A stretch of DNA of 64,000 nucleotides from Vibrio sp. NTOU-M3 (lineage in GTDB: Bacteria; Pseudomonadota; Gammaproteobacteria; Enterobacterales; Vibrionaceae): NCBI RefSeq assembly GCF_040869035.1, contig NZ_CP162100.1, forward strand, positions 2,480,001 through 2,544,000. Reading direction: 5' to 3'. The notes beneath the pieces are model-generated. The model worked only from the letters and a program-made list of their open reading frames with translations. It did not search any database and had not been told where the DNA came from. This document shows positions 41,958-51,674 of this stretch, piece by piece (position 1 is the first letter of the stretch; the number at the start of each line of letters is the position of its first letter). The position numbers and the translations under genes are program-made.

Positions 41958-43010
41958 CTAGTCTGTTTTTTTGCTTATAAACATAGAGTCGCCATAACTA
42001 AAGAAACGGTAATTGTTCTCGACGGCGTGTTTGTATGCGTTCATCGTATTTTCATAACCTGCAAAAGCACTCACTAACATGATCAGTGTCGATTCTGGCA
42101 GGTGGAAGTTAGTGATCAAGCAATCCACTAACTGATATTCGTAGCCCGGATAAATGAAGATTTCTGTATCACCAAAGAATGGCACCAATTCGCTCCCCTT
42201 CTTCAGCGCATCTTGCGCTGCGCTTTCTAATGAACGAACAGATGTGGTACCAACCGCGACAATACGGCCACCACGAGATTTGGTTGCATTAATCGCATCA
42301 ACCACATCTTGCGGTACTTCAACATACTCGGCATGCATGTGGTGCTCATTGATATTGTCCACTTTCACAGGTTGGAAAGTGCCAGCACCAACGTGCAAAG
42401 TGACATACGCAAACTGAGCGCCTTTCTCTTTTATTTGGGCAAGTAATGCTTCATCAAAATGCAAACCAGCCGTAGGCGCTGCTACTGCACCCGGCTTTTG
42501 GTTGTAGACTGTTTGGTAACGCTCTTTATCTGAGTCTTCATCTGGGCGATCGATGTACGGAGGAAGTGGCATATGGCCAATTTCTTCCAAAATGTCCAAC
42601 ACCTTCTTGTCAGCATCAAACTTGAGCTCAAACAGTGCATCATGACGAGCAACCATTTCAGCTTGATACTCATCATTTTCACCGAGGAAAATCGTCGACC
42701 CTGGTTTTGGTGATTTAGAGCAACGAACGTGGGCTAAAATGCTTTGCTCATCAAGCATACGCTCGACCAAAACTTCTAGCTTACCGCCAGAGGCTTTACG
42801 ACCAAACATGCGAGCTGGAATGACGCGTGTATTGTTAAATACCACCAAGTCACCCGGTTGGATCTGTGCCAATACATCCGTAAAAGTCCCATCAACCAAG
42901 GTGCCACTATTACCATCCAGTTGTAAAAGACGGCTTGCTGTGCGCTCAGGTTGTGGATAACGGGCAATCAGCTCATCAGGTAATTCAAAATTAAAATCAG
43001 ATACTTGCAT
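41958..43010 (-). CDS. queA: S-adenosylmethionine:tRNA ribosyltransferase-isomerase
   Basis: 350 residues. QueA transfers the ribose of SAM to preQ1 at position 34, forming epoxyqueuosine. [68 protein letters not shown] and [20 protein letters not shown] are diagnostic. Length is near E. coli QueA (356). The upstream gap to the chemoreceptor gene is 269 bases, AT-rich, with no further gene. Confidence 0.96.
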   Translation of the reverse strand: MQVSDFNFELPDELIARYPQPERTASRLLQLDGNSGTLVDGTFTDVLAQIQPGDLVVFNNTRVIPARMFGRKASGGKLEVLVERMLDEQSILAHVRCSKSPKPGSTIFLGENDEYQAEMVARHDALFELKFDADKKVLDILEEIGHMPLPPYIDRPDEDSDKERYQTVYNQKPGAVAAPTAGLHFDEALLAQIKEKGAQFAYVTLHVGAGTFQPVKVDNINEHHMHAEYVEVPQDVVDAINATKSRGGRIVAVGTTSVRSLESAAQDALKKGSELVPFFGDTEIFIYPGYEYQLVDCLITNFHLPESTLIMLVSAFAGYENTMNAYKHAVENNYRFFSYGDSMFISKKTD

Positions 43011-43279
43011 GTCAGGTACTACTCAGATATTGCTCTTCAACCAACCATTTATGTGGTTGAGAATGGGCCAGTATTTTAATCCAGCCGCTTAGTATAGGCG
43101 GGCCACGCGCAATAGCAAGGTGCAGTATTAAATTGAAACAAAACATTTCGTTTATAAAAACTGCAAAGCTTCTCACTGATAAAAACAACACCATTAATAA
43201 GGTTAATAAATCCTTAACTTGGGATTAATAACAACAATAAATATTTCATTAACTTTACAGACAGTAAGAAGAGGTAAGA

Positions 43280-45217
43280 ATGCTGTTAAGACATCAACTG
43301 GGGTTTGGATTTGGTGTAGTCGTGACGTTACTACTCATCATTTCCACATTGTCGTTTTTTCGATTTGATGAAGCCTATAAGGGATTTCAAAACTATCGCT
43401 ACTTAGCGCAAGCCAGCGTATACACAGGACGAATACAAGCGAACATTCTTGAAGCACGTATCGCCGCCCTCAAATACATTCACGAACAAGATGAGACATA
43501 CAAAGCCACGGTAGAAAAGCGCCTGCAAGCAAGTTTGTTGTTGTTGGATACCACGATTCAACGTACATCGGAGCCTGAGCTAAACACTGAATTCAATAGT
43601 ATTAAGCTACTGGTCTCTGACTATGGTCTGCTATTTAACCAAGAAGCGGCGCAGCTGGCGCAAAAAGAGCGGATTATTAATGGTAAATTGGGACAAGCAG
43701 GAACCGAGGTAAGACAAAGCCTCAATACCCTAATAGAACAAGCTAAGAACAACAATCAACTCGACACAGCGCTTCGTCTCACCGAGATACTGGAGCTACT
43801 TCGAGTGGGCTGGAATAGCAGTGTCACTTACTTTACTACTGGTACGACACAAGACGCAGCCAAGGTACTGGAAGTCATCGACAAAATTCGCTTTAACTGG
43901 AAAAACTTAGAGCTCGTTGCTTATTCTGCTGAAGAAAAGTCATTATTCGAGGGCTTTAACCGTGGTATCGATAACTACGAAAAAGAGTTCTTAGCCATCG
44001 AAACGATCGACCAAAGCCTAACGCAACTACGAACACGACTAAATGAAATTGGTTCATCCGCTGCGCAGCAAATAGAAAACGTAAAACTGCTCACCAAAGA
44101 GCAGCAAGACACCGTAGGCCCTGAGCTTATTTCGACCACAGAAAGCTCTAAAACCATTCTGCTATTTATCTCCATTCTTGCAACCTTGTTAGCCGTGTTT
44201 TTAGGTATTTACATATACAGAAGCATATTACGCACGGTTGGCGGTGAGCCGAATGAAATCGAAAAAATCGTTCATGCCGTTTCTGAAGGCGATTTATCCA
44301 GTCAAATTAAGACCACTGGGAATGAGAGCGGGATTTACGCCAATATTTTGTTGATGCGTGATGAGCTAAGTAAGTTGCTAACCGGCTTACACGGGATTTC
44401 TGATCGTGTATCGTCTGCGGCAACAGAGCTCAACATGACCATGTCTGATACGGAAAGCAATGCTCAGCAAGAGCTCAGTCAGGTAGAACAAATCGCGACA
44501 GCAATTACTGAATTGGCAAGCACCGCGAGCAATGTCAGCGAAAACGCAGCACACGCAGAGAGAGCGGCAAGCGAAGCCACGAACTATGTCAACAATGGTC
44601 AACAAGCCTTGAACCGTTCTGATGCACTATCCAATAAGATGAGCCACTCAATCGAAGACACCAATGTCATCGTCGATCAGTTGGTAGATTACTCGCATGA
44701 AATCGGCGAGGTTATCAATGTGATCAACAGTATCTCTGAACAAACAAATTTACTGGCATTGAATGCCGCGATCGAAGCTGCCCGCGCTGGTGATCAGGGT
44801 CGAGGGTTTGCAGTGGTTGCTGATGAGGTTCGCTCTTTAGCCGCTAAAACTCAACAATCTACTGTTGATATTCAAGAGATCATCTCTCGTTTACAAAACC
44901 AAGCGGATGTTGCCAGCCAACACATGCAATCTAATCTGGTACTGATTAATGAATCACAAACCATTAACTCTGATCTACAAGCTTCATTTGCTGAGGTTTC
45001 GAAATCAGTCACTGAGATTTCTGACGTAAACACCCAAGTTGCCACTGCATCAGAAGAGCAATCTAGTGTAACTCAGGATATCTCTCGAAACGTTTCGAGC
45101 ACATTCGACATCGTCAATGAGAATGCCTCTGGAGTGAAGCGAAGCAAAACCACCAGCGAAGAACTTTCTACTCTGGCATCTGAGCAAAAAGTACTATTAA
45201 GTTTCTTTAGGATCTAG
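43280..45217 (+). CDS. Methyl-accepting chemotaxis protein (long helical sensor domain)
   Basis: 645 residues. Membrane helix 1 (about 5-27), an all-helical periplasmic sensor of roughly 255 residues (30-290) of the size seen in helical bimodular (HBM) domains, membrane helix 2 (about 293-315), HAMP (about 316-370), then the long coiled-coil signalling domain with the tip [20 protein letters not shown] around residues 486-505. It reports to CheA/CheW at the poles. The ligand cannot be told from sequence; HBM receptors often bind organic acids. No pentapeptide CheR tether at the C-terminus. AAGAGG precedes the ATG. Confidence 0.92.
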   Translation: MLLRHQLGFGFGVVVTLLLIISTLSFFRFDEAYKGFQNYRYLAQASVYTGRIQANILEARIAALKYIHEQDETYKATVEKRLQASLLLLDTTIQRTSEPELNTEFNSIKLLVSDYGLLFNQEAAQLAQKERIINGKLGQAGTEVRQSLNTLIEQAKNNNQLDTALRLTEILELLRVGWNSSVTYFTTGTTQDAAKVLEVIDKIRFNWKNLELVAYSAEEKSLFEGFNRGIDNYEKEFLAIETIDQSLTQLRTRLNEIGSSAAQQIENVKLLTKEQQDTVGPELISTTESSKTILLFISILATLLAVFLGIYIYRSILRTVGGEPNEIEKIVHAVSEGDLSSQIKTTGNESGIYANILLMRDELSKLLTGLHGISDRVSSAATELNMTMSDTESNAQQELSQVEQIATAITELASTASNVSENAAHAERAASEATNYVNNGQQALNRSDALSNKMSHSIEDTNVIVDQLVDYSHEIGEVINVINSISEQTNLLALNAAIEAARAGDQGRGFAVVADEVRSLAAKTQQSTVDIQEIISRLQNQADVASQHMQSNLVLINESQTINSDLQASFAEVSKSVTEISDVNTQVATASEEQSSVTQDISRNVSSTFDIVNENASGVKRSKTTSEELSTLASEQKVLLSFFRI

Positions 45218-45222
45218 TCCAT

Positions 45223-45259
45223 TGATACCTCTGAAGTCATTGATATTTCAGAGGTATCA
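45223..45259 (+). terminator. Long hairpin after the chemoreceptor gene
   Basis: TGATACCTCTGAA and TTCAGAGGTATCA are perfect 13-bp inverted repeats with an 11-base loop, 5 bases past the stop. A T-run is lacking, so it may terminate poorly or protect the 3' end of the mRNA. Confidence 0.6.
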
Positions 45260-45365
45260 CTTCTATCCATAACGAATATTTTATCGAAAGAGGACGCTGC
45301 TCTCAGAACTGTATACGATTTCTTCCTATATTAAATAGTATAAGGCCAACGACAGGAGGCAGCCC

Positions 45366-45806
45366 ATGTTCAAAGTTGAAGATATGATGACGCGCAACCC
45401 GCACACCCTGTTGCGTTCTCACTCACTGGCCGATGCCAAAAGCACAATGCATGCCCTTGATATTCGACATATTCCGGTTGTTGATGCGGACAGAAAGTTG
45501 CTTGGTATCGTTTCACAGCGCGATATTCTTGCCGCTCAGGAATCTAGCTTACAGAAGCTTCCCGACACTGATACCTATACACTCAATACCCCACTGCATG
45601 AAGTGATGCACACAGGGCTGATGACCGTCTCACCGAAAGCAGGATTGAAACAAAGCGCCCTCTATATGCAAAAACATAAAGTAGGCTGTCTTCCTGTGGT
45701 TGATAATGGTGAATTAGTTGGGATCATCACTGACAGTGACTTTGTTGCTATTGCGATTAACTTACTTGAACTGCAAGAAGAAGTAGAGCCAGAGGAAATG
45801 GACTAA
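45366..45806 (+). CDS. CBS-domain protein
   Basis: 146 residues made of two CBS repeats (about 1-60 and 75-140): VEDMMTRNPHTLL, DIRHIPVVDADRKLLGIVSQ, then EVMHTGLMTVSPKAGLKQSA and VGCLPVVDNGELVGIITDSD. CBS pairs bind adenosine nucleotides and regulate partner proteins. An AGGAGG lies ten bases before the ATG. It converges with aceA. The acidic tail EEEVEPEEMD is low-complexity. The partner is unknown. Confidence 0.9.
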   Translation: MFKVEDMMTRNPHTLLRSHSLADAKSTMHALDIRHIPVVDADRKLLGIVSQRDILAAQESSLQKLPDTDTYTLNTPLHEVMHTGLMTVSPKAGLKQSALYMQKHKVGCLPVVDNGELVGIITDSDFVAIAINLLELQEEVEPEEMD

Positions 45807-45897
45807 TTCCTCTTGGCAACACGGTTATAATTTCCGTTGCTCTACATAGAGCCGTGGCTCTTATTGTGTTCGTAAATCAATATTGGGCTGTAAGATC

Positions 45898-45922
45898 AAA
45901 AAAGAGCGGCCTAAGCCGCTCA
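45898..45922 (-). terminator. Intrinsic terminator of aceA
   Basis: On the minus strand GAGCGGC and GCCGCTC form a stem with a TTAG loop, followed by six T. It lies about 45 bases after the aceA stop. Confidence 0.88.
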
Positions 45923-45965
45923 AATGCATCAAAGTTTATGCCTAAACAGAAATTCACAGCATGGA

Positions 45966-47276
45966 TTAAAATTGATCCTCTTCCGTAGAACCCGTCAGTG
46001 CCGTGACCGATGATTTTCCACCCTGGATCGTATTGGTCATTTTATCGAAGTAACCAGTACCCACTTCTTGTTGGTGTGCGACAAAGGTGTAACCTTTTTC
46101 AGCCGCTTGGAACTCAGGGCGTTGAACTTTCTCAACGTAGTGGCGCATCCCCTCGCCTTGCGCATAATCATGTGCCAGCTCAAACATGTTGAACCACATA
46201 TTGTGGATGCCCGCTAGCGTAATGAACTGGTATTTGTAGCCCATATCAGAAAGTGCTTGCTGGAACTTCGCAATGGTTTCTGCATCCAAGTTTTTCTCCC
46301 AGTTGAAGGAAGGTGAACAGTTATAAGCAAGCAGCTGATCCGGATATTCCGCATGAATCGCTTCTGCAAACTTGCGCGCTTCTTCCAAACAAGGGGTTGC
46401 GGTTTCGCACCAGATAAGGTCTGCATACGGTGCATAAGCAAGACCACGAGCGATAGCTTGATCAATTCCTGCACGCACACGATAGAAACCTTCTTGCGTG
46501 CGCTCTCCTTCAATAAAGTCTTTATCGTATGGATCACAATCTGAAGTCAGTAGATCGGCCGCATTCGCATCCGTACGCGCAATCACCAGTGTTGTTGTGC
46601 CCGAAACATCCGCTGCTAAGCGAGCTGCTACCAATTTTTGTACTGCTTCTTGAGTTGGAACCAGTACTTTACCGCCCATGTGACCACACTTTTTCACTGA
46701 GGCTAGCTGATCTTCAAAGTGAACCCCAGCAGCCCCTGCCTCAATCATCGACTTCATCAGTTCATAGGCATTCAATACGCCACCAAAGCCCGCTTCTGCA
46801 TCGGCAACAATCGGCAGGAAGTAATCAATCCCCCCCTCATCCTGTGGTGACTTACCATTTGACCATTGAATTTGGTCAGCACGGCGGAAGGAATTATTGA
46901 TACGTTTTACTACTGAAGGTACCGAATCCACTGGATAGAGCGATTGGTCTGGGTACATGGTAGAAGCCGTATTGTTATCCGCGGCGACTTGCCAACCTGA
47001 CAGGTAAATTGCTTCGATGCCCGCTTTGGCTTGCTGAACCGCTTGCCCCCCGGTGAGTGCACCCAAACAGTTCACATAGCCTTTTTTGGCACTGCCATTG
47101 ACCAGTGACCACAATTTATCTGCACCACGTTGTGCGATGGTGTTTGCTGGTACCATTGAGCCACGCAGTTCTACCACTTCTTCAGCAGTATACGGGCGCT
47201 TTACATTTTTCCAGCGTGGGTTGGTTGCCCAATCTTTTTCCAGAGCTTCAATTTGTTGGCGGCGAGTTAGTGTCAT
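45966..47276 (-). CDS. aceA: Isocitrate lyase
   Basis: 436 residues. AceA splits isocitrate to glyoxylate and succinate, the branch point of the glyoxylate shunt. The catalytic loop [10 protein letters not shown] lies near residue 195, preceded by [30 protein letters not shown] and [16 protein letters not shown] are family motifs. Length is close to E. coli AceA (434). It follows aceB at 119 bases on the same strand; no aceK is seen in the window. Confidence 0.97.
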   Translation of the reverse strand: MTLTRRQQIEALEKDWATNPRWKNVKRPYTAEEVVELRGSMVPANTIAQRGADKLWSLVNGSAKKGYVNCLGALTGGQAVQQAKAGIEAIYLSGWQVAADNNTASTMYPDQSLYPVDSVPSVVKRINNSFRRADQIQWSNGKSPQDEGGIDYFLPIVADAEAGFGGVLNAYELMKSMIEAGAAGVHFEDQLASVKKCGHMGGKVLVPTQEAVQKLVAARLAADVSGTTTLVIARTDANAADLLTSDCDPYDKDFIEGERTQEGFYRVRAGIDQAIARGLAYAPYADLIWCETATPCLEEARKFAEAIHAEYPDQLLAYNCSPSFNWEKNLDAETIAKFQQALSDMGYKYQFITLAGIHNMWFNMFELAHDYAQGEGMRHYVEKVQRPEFQAAEKGYTFVAHQQEVGTGYFDKMTNTIQGGKSSVTALTGSTEEDQF

Positions 47277-47395
47277 TGGTCTATCCCTCTTTTTACTGTG
47301 CGCTTAGCGCACTCTTCTTCCTTTTCTTTGACAGTACTTCCTGATCTGTCTTTGAAAGCGATGTTTCACGTTATTGTTGGTTATTAGGTTTTGAC

Positions 47396-49033
47396 TCAAT
47401 CCAGATAGTCATATCCAGGGATGGTCAAGAAATTAGTCAGTTCATCACTGGTTGTCAGCCGAGCCATCAAGTCAGCAGCTTCTTCAAATCGCCCTGCTTG
47501 ATAACGAGCTTCCCCGACTTCAGTTTTTACTACTTCGATCTCTTCAGCGAGATAGCACTCAAATAGTGCTTTCGTTACCACTTGACCGTTATCCAACGTT
47601 TTTCCATGTTGAATCCACTGCCAAATCGAAGCGCGAGAAATTTCTGCGGTAGCAGCATCTTCCATCAAACCATAAATCGGCACACAACCATTGCCAGAGA
47701 TCCACGCTTCAATGTACTGAAGTGCAACACGGATGTTGTGGCGCATACCTTGTTCGGTGCGCTCACCATCGCAGGGTTGCAATAGATCTGAGGCTGTTAC
47801 TGGCGCATCATCATCACGACTCACATCCAATTGGTTTGTTCGCTCACCTAAGGCTTGGCTGAATACTTCCATCGCAGTATTCGCCAACCCCGGATGAGCA
47901 ACCCAAGTCCCATCGTGACCATTATTTGCTTCCAGTGATTTATCGTTATGAATTTTATCTAACACCACTTGGTTCGCTTGTGGGTCTTTTGCAGGGATAA
48001 AGGCGGCCATTCCCCCCATTGCAAATGCCCCTCTTCGATGGCAAGTCCGTACCAATAAACGCGAATATGCGTTGAGAAACGGCTTATCCATGGTCACAAC
48101 TTGGCGATCCGGCAGCACGCGGTCGGTGTGTTTCTTAAGTGTTTTGATGTAACTGAAAATGTAATCCCAGCGGCCACAGTTGAGCCCAACAATATGCTCT
48201 TTTAGCGAGAACAGTATTTCATCCATTTCAAATACCGCCGGTAATGTTTCAATCAAAACAGTCGCTTTGATGGTTCCGGTATCTAAACCAAAATAGTCTT
48301 CTGTAAAGTGAAACACTTGGCTCCACCATTGCGCCTCTTTGTGAGATTGCAGCTTTGGAATATAAAAATAAGGGCCACTGCCTTTGTTTAACAAGGCTTT
48401 GTGGTTGTTGTAGAAGTACAGTGCAAAATCAAATAAAGCCCCCGGAATGATCGCCCCATTAAAAGAGACATGCTTCTCTTTCAAATGCAGGCCACGAACA
48501 CGGCAGATCAGCACCGCTGGATCTTCTGTTAATTGGTACTGTTTACCATTTCCCGGGTTGGTGTATTCAATGGTACCGTTTACCGCATCTCGTAAATTCA
48601 CTTGGCCATCGAGTACTTTGCTCCATGCGGGTGACATTGAATCTTCAAAGTCAGCCATGAACACTTTCACATTGGCATTTAAGGCATTAATCACCATTTT
48701 TCGATCCGTCGGTCCAGTGATCTCAACGCGGCGATCTTGCAAATCTTCCGGGATCCCTAAAATTTTCCAACTGCCTTCACGAATGTCTTGTGTTTCCGGT
48801 AAAAAGTCGGGCAGTTCACCATGATCAATACAGGTTTGTTTTTCTTCGCGAGCAGCGAGCAATGGCTCAACCTTGTCAGCAAAGTTTGCACACAACAGAG
48901 ATAAAAAGGTTTGGGCTTCGACAGGGAAAATAGCCTGATGTTCTGGCGAAAGGGTACCAGTAACCTCAAGCATGCCTAAGGTCGCTTGGGCTTCTGCGGT
49001 TATATGATTCTTCTCTGGTGTTTGGGCAAGCAT
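47396..49033 (-). CDS. aceB: Malate synthase A
   Basis: 545 residues. AceB condenses glyoxylate with acetyl-CoA to malate. VFMADFEDSMSPAWSKVLDG, LICRVRGLHLKEKHV, LIETLPAVFEMDEILFSLKE (acidic metal ligands), GLNCGRWDYIFSYIKTL and AFAMGGMAAFIPAKDPQ are malate synthase A hallmarks. Length is like E. coli AceB (533). It is first of the aceB-aceA pair, behind an unusually long 604-base leader with palindromes and a HexR-like site. Confidence 0.97.
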   Translation of the reverse strand: MLAQTPEKNHITAEAQATLGMLEVTGTLSPEHQAIFPVEAQTFLSLLCANFADKVEPLLAAREEKQTCIDHGELPDFLPETQDIREGSWKILGIPEDLQDRRVEITGPTDRKMVINALNANVKVFMADFEDSMSPAWSKVLDGQVNLRDAVNGTIEYTNPGNGKQYQLTEDPAVLICRVRGLHLKEKHVSFNGAIIPGALFDFALYFYNNHKALLNKGSGPYFYIPKLQSHKEAQWWSQVFHFTEDYFGLDTGTIKATVLIETLPAVFEMDEILFSLKEHIVGLNCGRWDYIFSYIKTLKKHTDRVLPDRQVVTMDKPFLNAYSRLLVRTCHRRGAFAMGGMAAFIPAKDPQANQVVLDKIHNDKSLEANNGHDGTWVAHPGLANTAMEVFSQALGERTNQLDVSRDDDAPVTASDLLQPCDGERTEQGMRHNIRVALQYIEAWISGNGCVPIYGLMEDAATAEISRASIWQWIQHGKTLDNGQVVTKALFECYLAEEIEVVKTEVGEARYQAGRFEEAADLMARLTTSDELTNFLTIPGYDYLD

Positions 49034-49324
49034 AATCTTCTTCCTTAAAGCTGTCTTGATGCAGTGAGATACATTTGTAACTATAAAACAACAAACCAGA
49101 CATCCTAGTGATTTGCATACTTACTGTCTCTTTACTGCCTTTCGTCTATACCTTCACTCACTTAAATTCGCTTTGCAATCTAGACATAAGTCTTACAAAG
49201 CCTTTATTTAACTTACACCAACAAACATTAGAGTTAAAACTCAAAAGTTACAAAAAAGTAAAATTCAAAGTTTTATTCCGTTTCTAATAACAGGTTAAAT
49301 TGAGCCTCCAACATGTAAGTAATT

Positions 49325-49339
49325 ACGTAATTTAATTAC
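49325..49339. promoter_or_regulatory. HexR-like operator in the aceB leader
   Basis: CGTAATTTAATTACA differs at two positions from the gammaproteobacterial HexR consensus TGTAATTAAATTACA. HexR controls central carbon genes, including aceBA in Shewanella by comparative genomics. It lies about 290 bases upstream of the aceB start. Confidence 0.55.
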
Positions 49340-49352
49340 AGTAAAATTGATG

Positions 49353-49540
49353 GTGTAAAATTGTTTTAAACAGGGTTTTGAATGAGAGAAAGTGGACAGA
49401 ACGTCATCACTGGCAAGGGATTAAGCGTCACGACATTTGAAGCCTTAAACAAGCCAAGAAGGCAAGTCTGTAAAATTAACATTGTGAAATTTCACAATTT
49501 AATGAAAGCTTCATCAAAAAAAGAGCTGTAAAATTTTACA
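49353..49540. promoter_or_regulatory. Cluster of TGTAAAATT copies and two palindromes
   Basis: TGTAAAATT occurs at 49353, 49469 and 49527, the last as the perfect palindrome TGTAAAATTTTACA (49527-49540). Another perfect palindrome, ATTGTGAAATTTCACAAT, lies at 49481-49498. These look like binding sites for one or more dimeric regulators of aceB or of a small transcript; I cannot name the factor. The second palindrome is not a CRP site because its TGTGA and TCACA halves are four rather than six bases apart. Confidence 0.45.
49382..49531 (+). CDS. Possible 49-residue small protein upstream of aceB
   Basis: An ATG frame of 49 codons, MRESGQNVITGKGLSVTTFE onward, with a basic C-terminal half (KPRRQVCKINIV). 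AGGG lies 7 bases before the ATG, a reasonable ribosome site, and a hairpin terminator follows 40 bases after the stop. Palindromes overlap its 3' half and stop codon, so the region may instead be an operator area or encode an sRNA. No family recognised. Confidence 0.4.
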   Translation: MRESGQNVITGKGLSVTTFEALNKPRRQVCKINIVKFHNLMKASSKKEL

Positions 49541-49570
49541 AGTTAAAGTTTACACGCAGCATAAAATGCT

Positions 49571-49600
49571 AAAAAGCACACTAAAACTAGTGTGCTTTTT
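49571..49600. terminator. Bidirectional terminator between the aceB leader and oxyR
   Basis: AAAAAGCACACTA and TAGTGTGCTTTTT form a perfect 13-bp stem with a short AAAC loop. Both strands have a T-run. On the minus strand it ends oxyR; on the plus strand it would end any small transcript from the aceB leader. Confidence 0.9.
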
Positions 49601-49637
49601 ATCGTATTAGCTGGTTAAGAAGGACTAAGACTATTTT

Positions 49638-50543
49638 CTACAGCAGTTCAGATACCACTTCCGCTAATTGGCGGAAACAGCTCACCCGTGATGAACTTGG
49701 CCGCCAAACTAAGCCAATATCACGATACGCCTTTTGACCAGGTGGCTCGACAATCACCAAATTTTGGTTATCAAGCAATCCATGATCAATCGCCATTTGA
49801 GGAATGAATGTCGTACCAAGCCCATTAGCTACCATTTGAACTAAGGTATGTAGACTGGTAGCGGTAAAAGGATTGATTTTTTCCCTATCTGTCAGTTTAC
49901 AGGCAGAGACAGCATGTTCTGTTAAACAGTGCTCTTTCTCTAACAAGAATACTGATTCATCGGGCAGATCATCATATTTGATGGGGACACGGATCGCATC
50001 CGCCTGGTTCCGACTGATCACCATTCGGAAAGGATCTTGCCCCACTACTTGGCTGTCCATGCCTTCAATTTCGACCGGCAAAGCTAAGATCAACACATCC
50101 AACTCACCATGTCGTAACGCCGCCAATAAGTTGGTGGTGGTATCTTCTCTTAAAAGCAGATTCAATTGAGGAAATTGTTGGTTCACCTCTTGCACCAAAT
50201 CGCAAAGCAAGAACGGTGCAATGGTTGGGATACATCCTAATTTGAGCTGACCTTGCATCTCGTCACCTTGGCAAATCTGCCCAAGCTCAACAAGATCTTG
50301 TCCTTTGGCTAAGAGTTCACGTCCTTGGAGAACCACCATTTCTCCTGCTTGAGTAAAAACAAGTGGGCTTTTTTTGTCTTTTTTCTCATACAAAGGACAA
50401 CCAATAAGCTCTTCTAGGTTTTGAATTCCTTTACTTAAGGTAGACTGACTAACAAAACATCGCTCAGCAGCTTCACTAAAATGCCGTGTTTCGTGCAAGG
50501 TGACCAAATAGTGCAACTGCTTCAAACTGGGCCATTTATTCAT
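49638..50543 (-). CDS. oxyR: Hydrogen-peroxide sensor OxyR
   Basis: 301 residues, LysR fold. The DNA-binding domain (1-65) reads LKQLHYLVTLHETRHFSEAA then CFVSQSTLSKGIQNLE. The redox pair is present as LEKEHCLTEHAVSAC, with Cys at 206 and 215, the same nine-residue separation as C199/C208 of E. coli OxyR. The gene is divergent from the peroxiredoxin gene prxA, a likely OxyR target, across a 199-base promoter region. I rate it as a true OxyR rather than a generic LysR because of the Cys pair and the neighbour. Confidence 0.93.
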   Translation of the reverse strand: MNKWPSLKQLHYLVTLHETRHFSEAAERCFVSQSTLSKGIQNLEELIGCPLYEKKDKKSPLVFTQAGEMVVLQGRELLAKGQDLVELGQICQGDEMQGQLKLGCIPTIAPFLLCDLVQEVNQQFPQLNLLLREDTTTNLLAALRHGELDVLILALPVEIEGMDSQVVGQDPFRMVISRNQADAIRVPIKYDDLPDESVFLLEKEHCLTEHAVSACKLTDREKINPFTATSLHTLVQMVANGLGTTFIPQMAIDHGLLDNQNLVIVEPPGQKAYRDIGLVWRPSSSRVSCFRQLAEVVSELL

Positions 50544-50742
50544 AATTATATTGATATCTCGTCATGCATTTTTGATGGCGTTATAAGATCTCGCATTATC
50601 GCTTTTTTCGATTAACTCAATCTATTTATTTCGCTTTTTTCAATACTACAATTTGTACTATAGTTTGTCTCGTACAAACACGGACCAAACCAAAACAACA
50701 AAGAGTGGTTTGGAACTAACCATACATTTTAGGAGCAAAAAA

Positions 50743-51351
50743 ATGGTACTAGTAGGTCGTCAAGCCCCTGACTTTACTGCAGCAGCTGTTCTAGGTAACG
50801 GTGAGATCGTTGAAAACTTCAACTTTGCAGAATTCACTAAAGGTAAGAAAGCGGTTGTGTTCTTCTACCCACTAGATTTCACGTTCGTTTGCCCATCTGA
50901 GCTGATCGCTTTCGACAACCGTCTAGCTGATTTCCAAGCTAAAGGCGTTGAAGTAATCGGTGTTTCTATCGATTCTCAGTTCTCTCACAACGCATGGCGT
51001 AACACTGCTATCGAAGATGGCGGTATCGGTCAAGTTAAGTACCCACTGGTTGCTGACGTTAAGCACGAAATCTGTAAAGCGTACGATGTAGAGCACCCAG
51101 AAGCAGGCGTTGCTTTCCGTGGTTCTTTCCTAATCGACGAAGACGGTCTTGTACGTCACCAAGTAGTAAACGATCTACCACTAGGTCGTAACATTGACGA
51201 AATGCTACGCATGGTAGATGCACTAAACTTCCACCAAAAACACGGTGAAGTATGCCCAGCACAATGGGAAGAAGGTAAAGCAGGTATGGACGCATCACCA
51301 AAAGGTGTTGCAGCGTTCCTATCTGAGCACGCAGACGACCTAAGCAAGTAA
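50743..51351 (+). CDS. prxA: 2-Cys peroxiredoxin (AhpC/TSA family)
   Basis: 202 residues. The typical 2-Cys pattern has the peroxidatic Cys at 50 (FYPLDFTFVCPSE) and the resolving Cys at 171 (HGEVCPAQW). It reduces hydrogen and organic peroxides, probably with thioredoxin or AhpF as the reductant. I chose the ATG at 50743 because AGGAG lies 7 bases upstream, although the frame is open from 50653. Codon use is strongly optimised, which suggests high expression. The symbol follows usage in vibrios. Confidence 0.93.
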   Translation: MVLVGRQAPDFTAAAVLGNGEIVENFNFAEFTKGKKAVVFFYPLDFTFVCPSELIAFDNRLADFQAKGVEVIGVSIDSQFSHNAWRNTAIEDGGIGQVKYPLVADVKHEICKAYDVEHPEAGVAFRGSFLIDEDGLVRHQVVNDLPLGRNIDEMLRMVDALNFHQKHGEVCPAQWEEGKAGMDASPKGVAAFLSEHADDLSK

Positions 51352-51456
51352 TCTGCTTTTACTGCCCGCGCTCAACGGGTAGTTGGTTGGACGATATATA
51401 AAGTAAATAAGCGCAAAAAGCGCATACGCCAATCAGTTATAAGTAAAGTCTGAATC

Positions 51457-51485
51457 AAAGCCCGAAGGAAACTTCGGGCTTTTTA
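51457..51485 (+). terminator. Intrinsic terminator of prxA
   Basis: AAAGCCCGAAG and CTTCGGGCTTT form an 11-bp stem with a GAAA tetraloop, followed by TTTTT. Confidence 0.93.
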
Positions 51486-51674
51486 TTTTTCAGAAACAGA
51501 GCATTTAGAAATATTGCTTAATAGACAAAAGTATCTCTAAAGAGACAAGGCATATCGATTTACAGACTTTCTGAAACCCAGCTATTTAAACTCGAATGCG
51601 CTCTCTTTATGATGAGTAAAAATTAAATCAGGGCACCTAATTGCCCGTTACCGCTTTCAACATGGAGATTGACT

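Noticed and set aside
45848..45862. AGAGCCGTGGCTCT as the terminator of the CBS gene
   Set aside because: The loop would be only two bases (four with a shortened stem) and the following T-run is poor; the aceA hairpin at 45898 is more convincing.
49481..49498. ATTGTGAAATTTCACAAT as a CRP site
   Set aside because: CRP needs TGTGA-N6-TCACA; here the halves are four bases apart.
49527..49540. TGTAAAATTTTACA as a TyrR box
   Set aside because: TyrR boxes have six bases between TGTAAA and TTTACA; here there are two.
50653..50742. Longer peroxiredoxin start at 50653
   Set aside because: The extra 30 residues lie in the promoter region, and AGGAG precedes the ATG at 50743.
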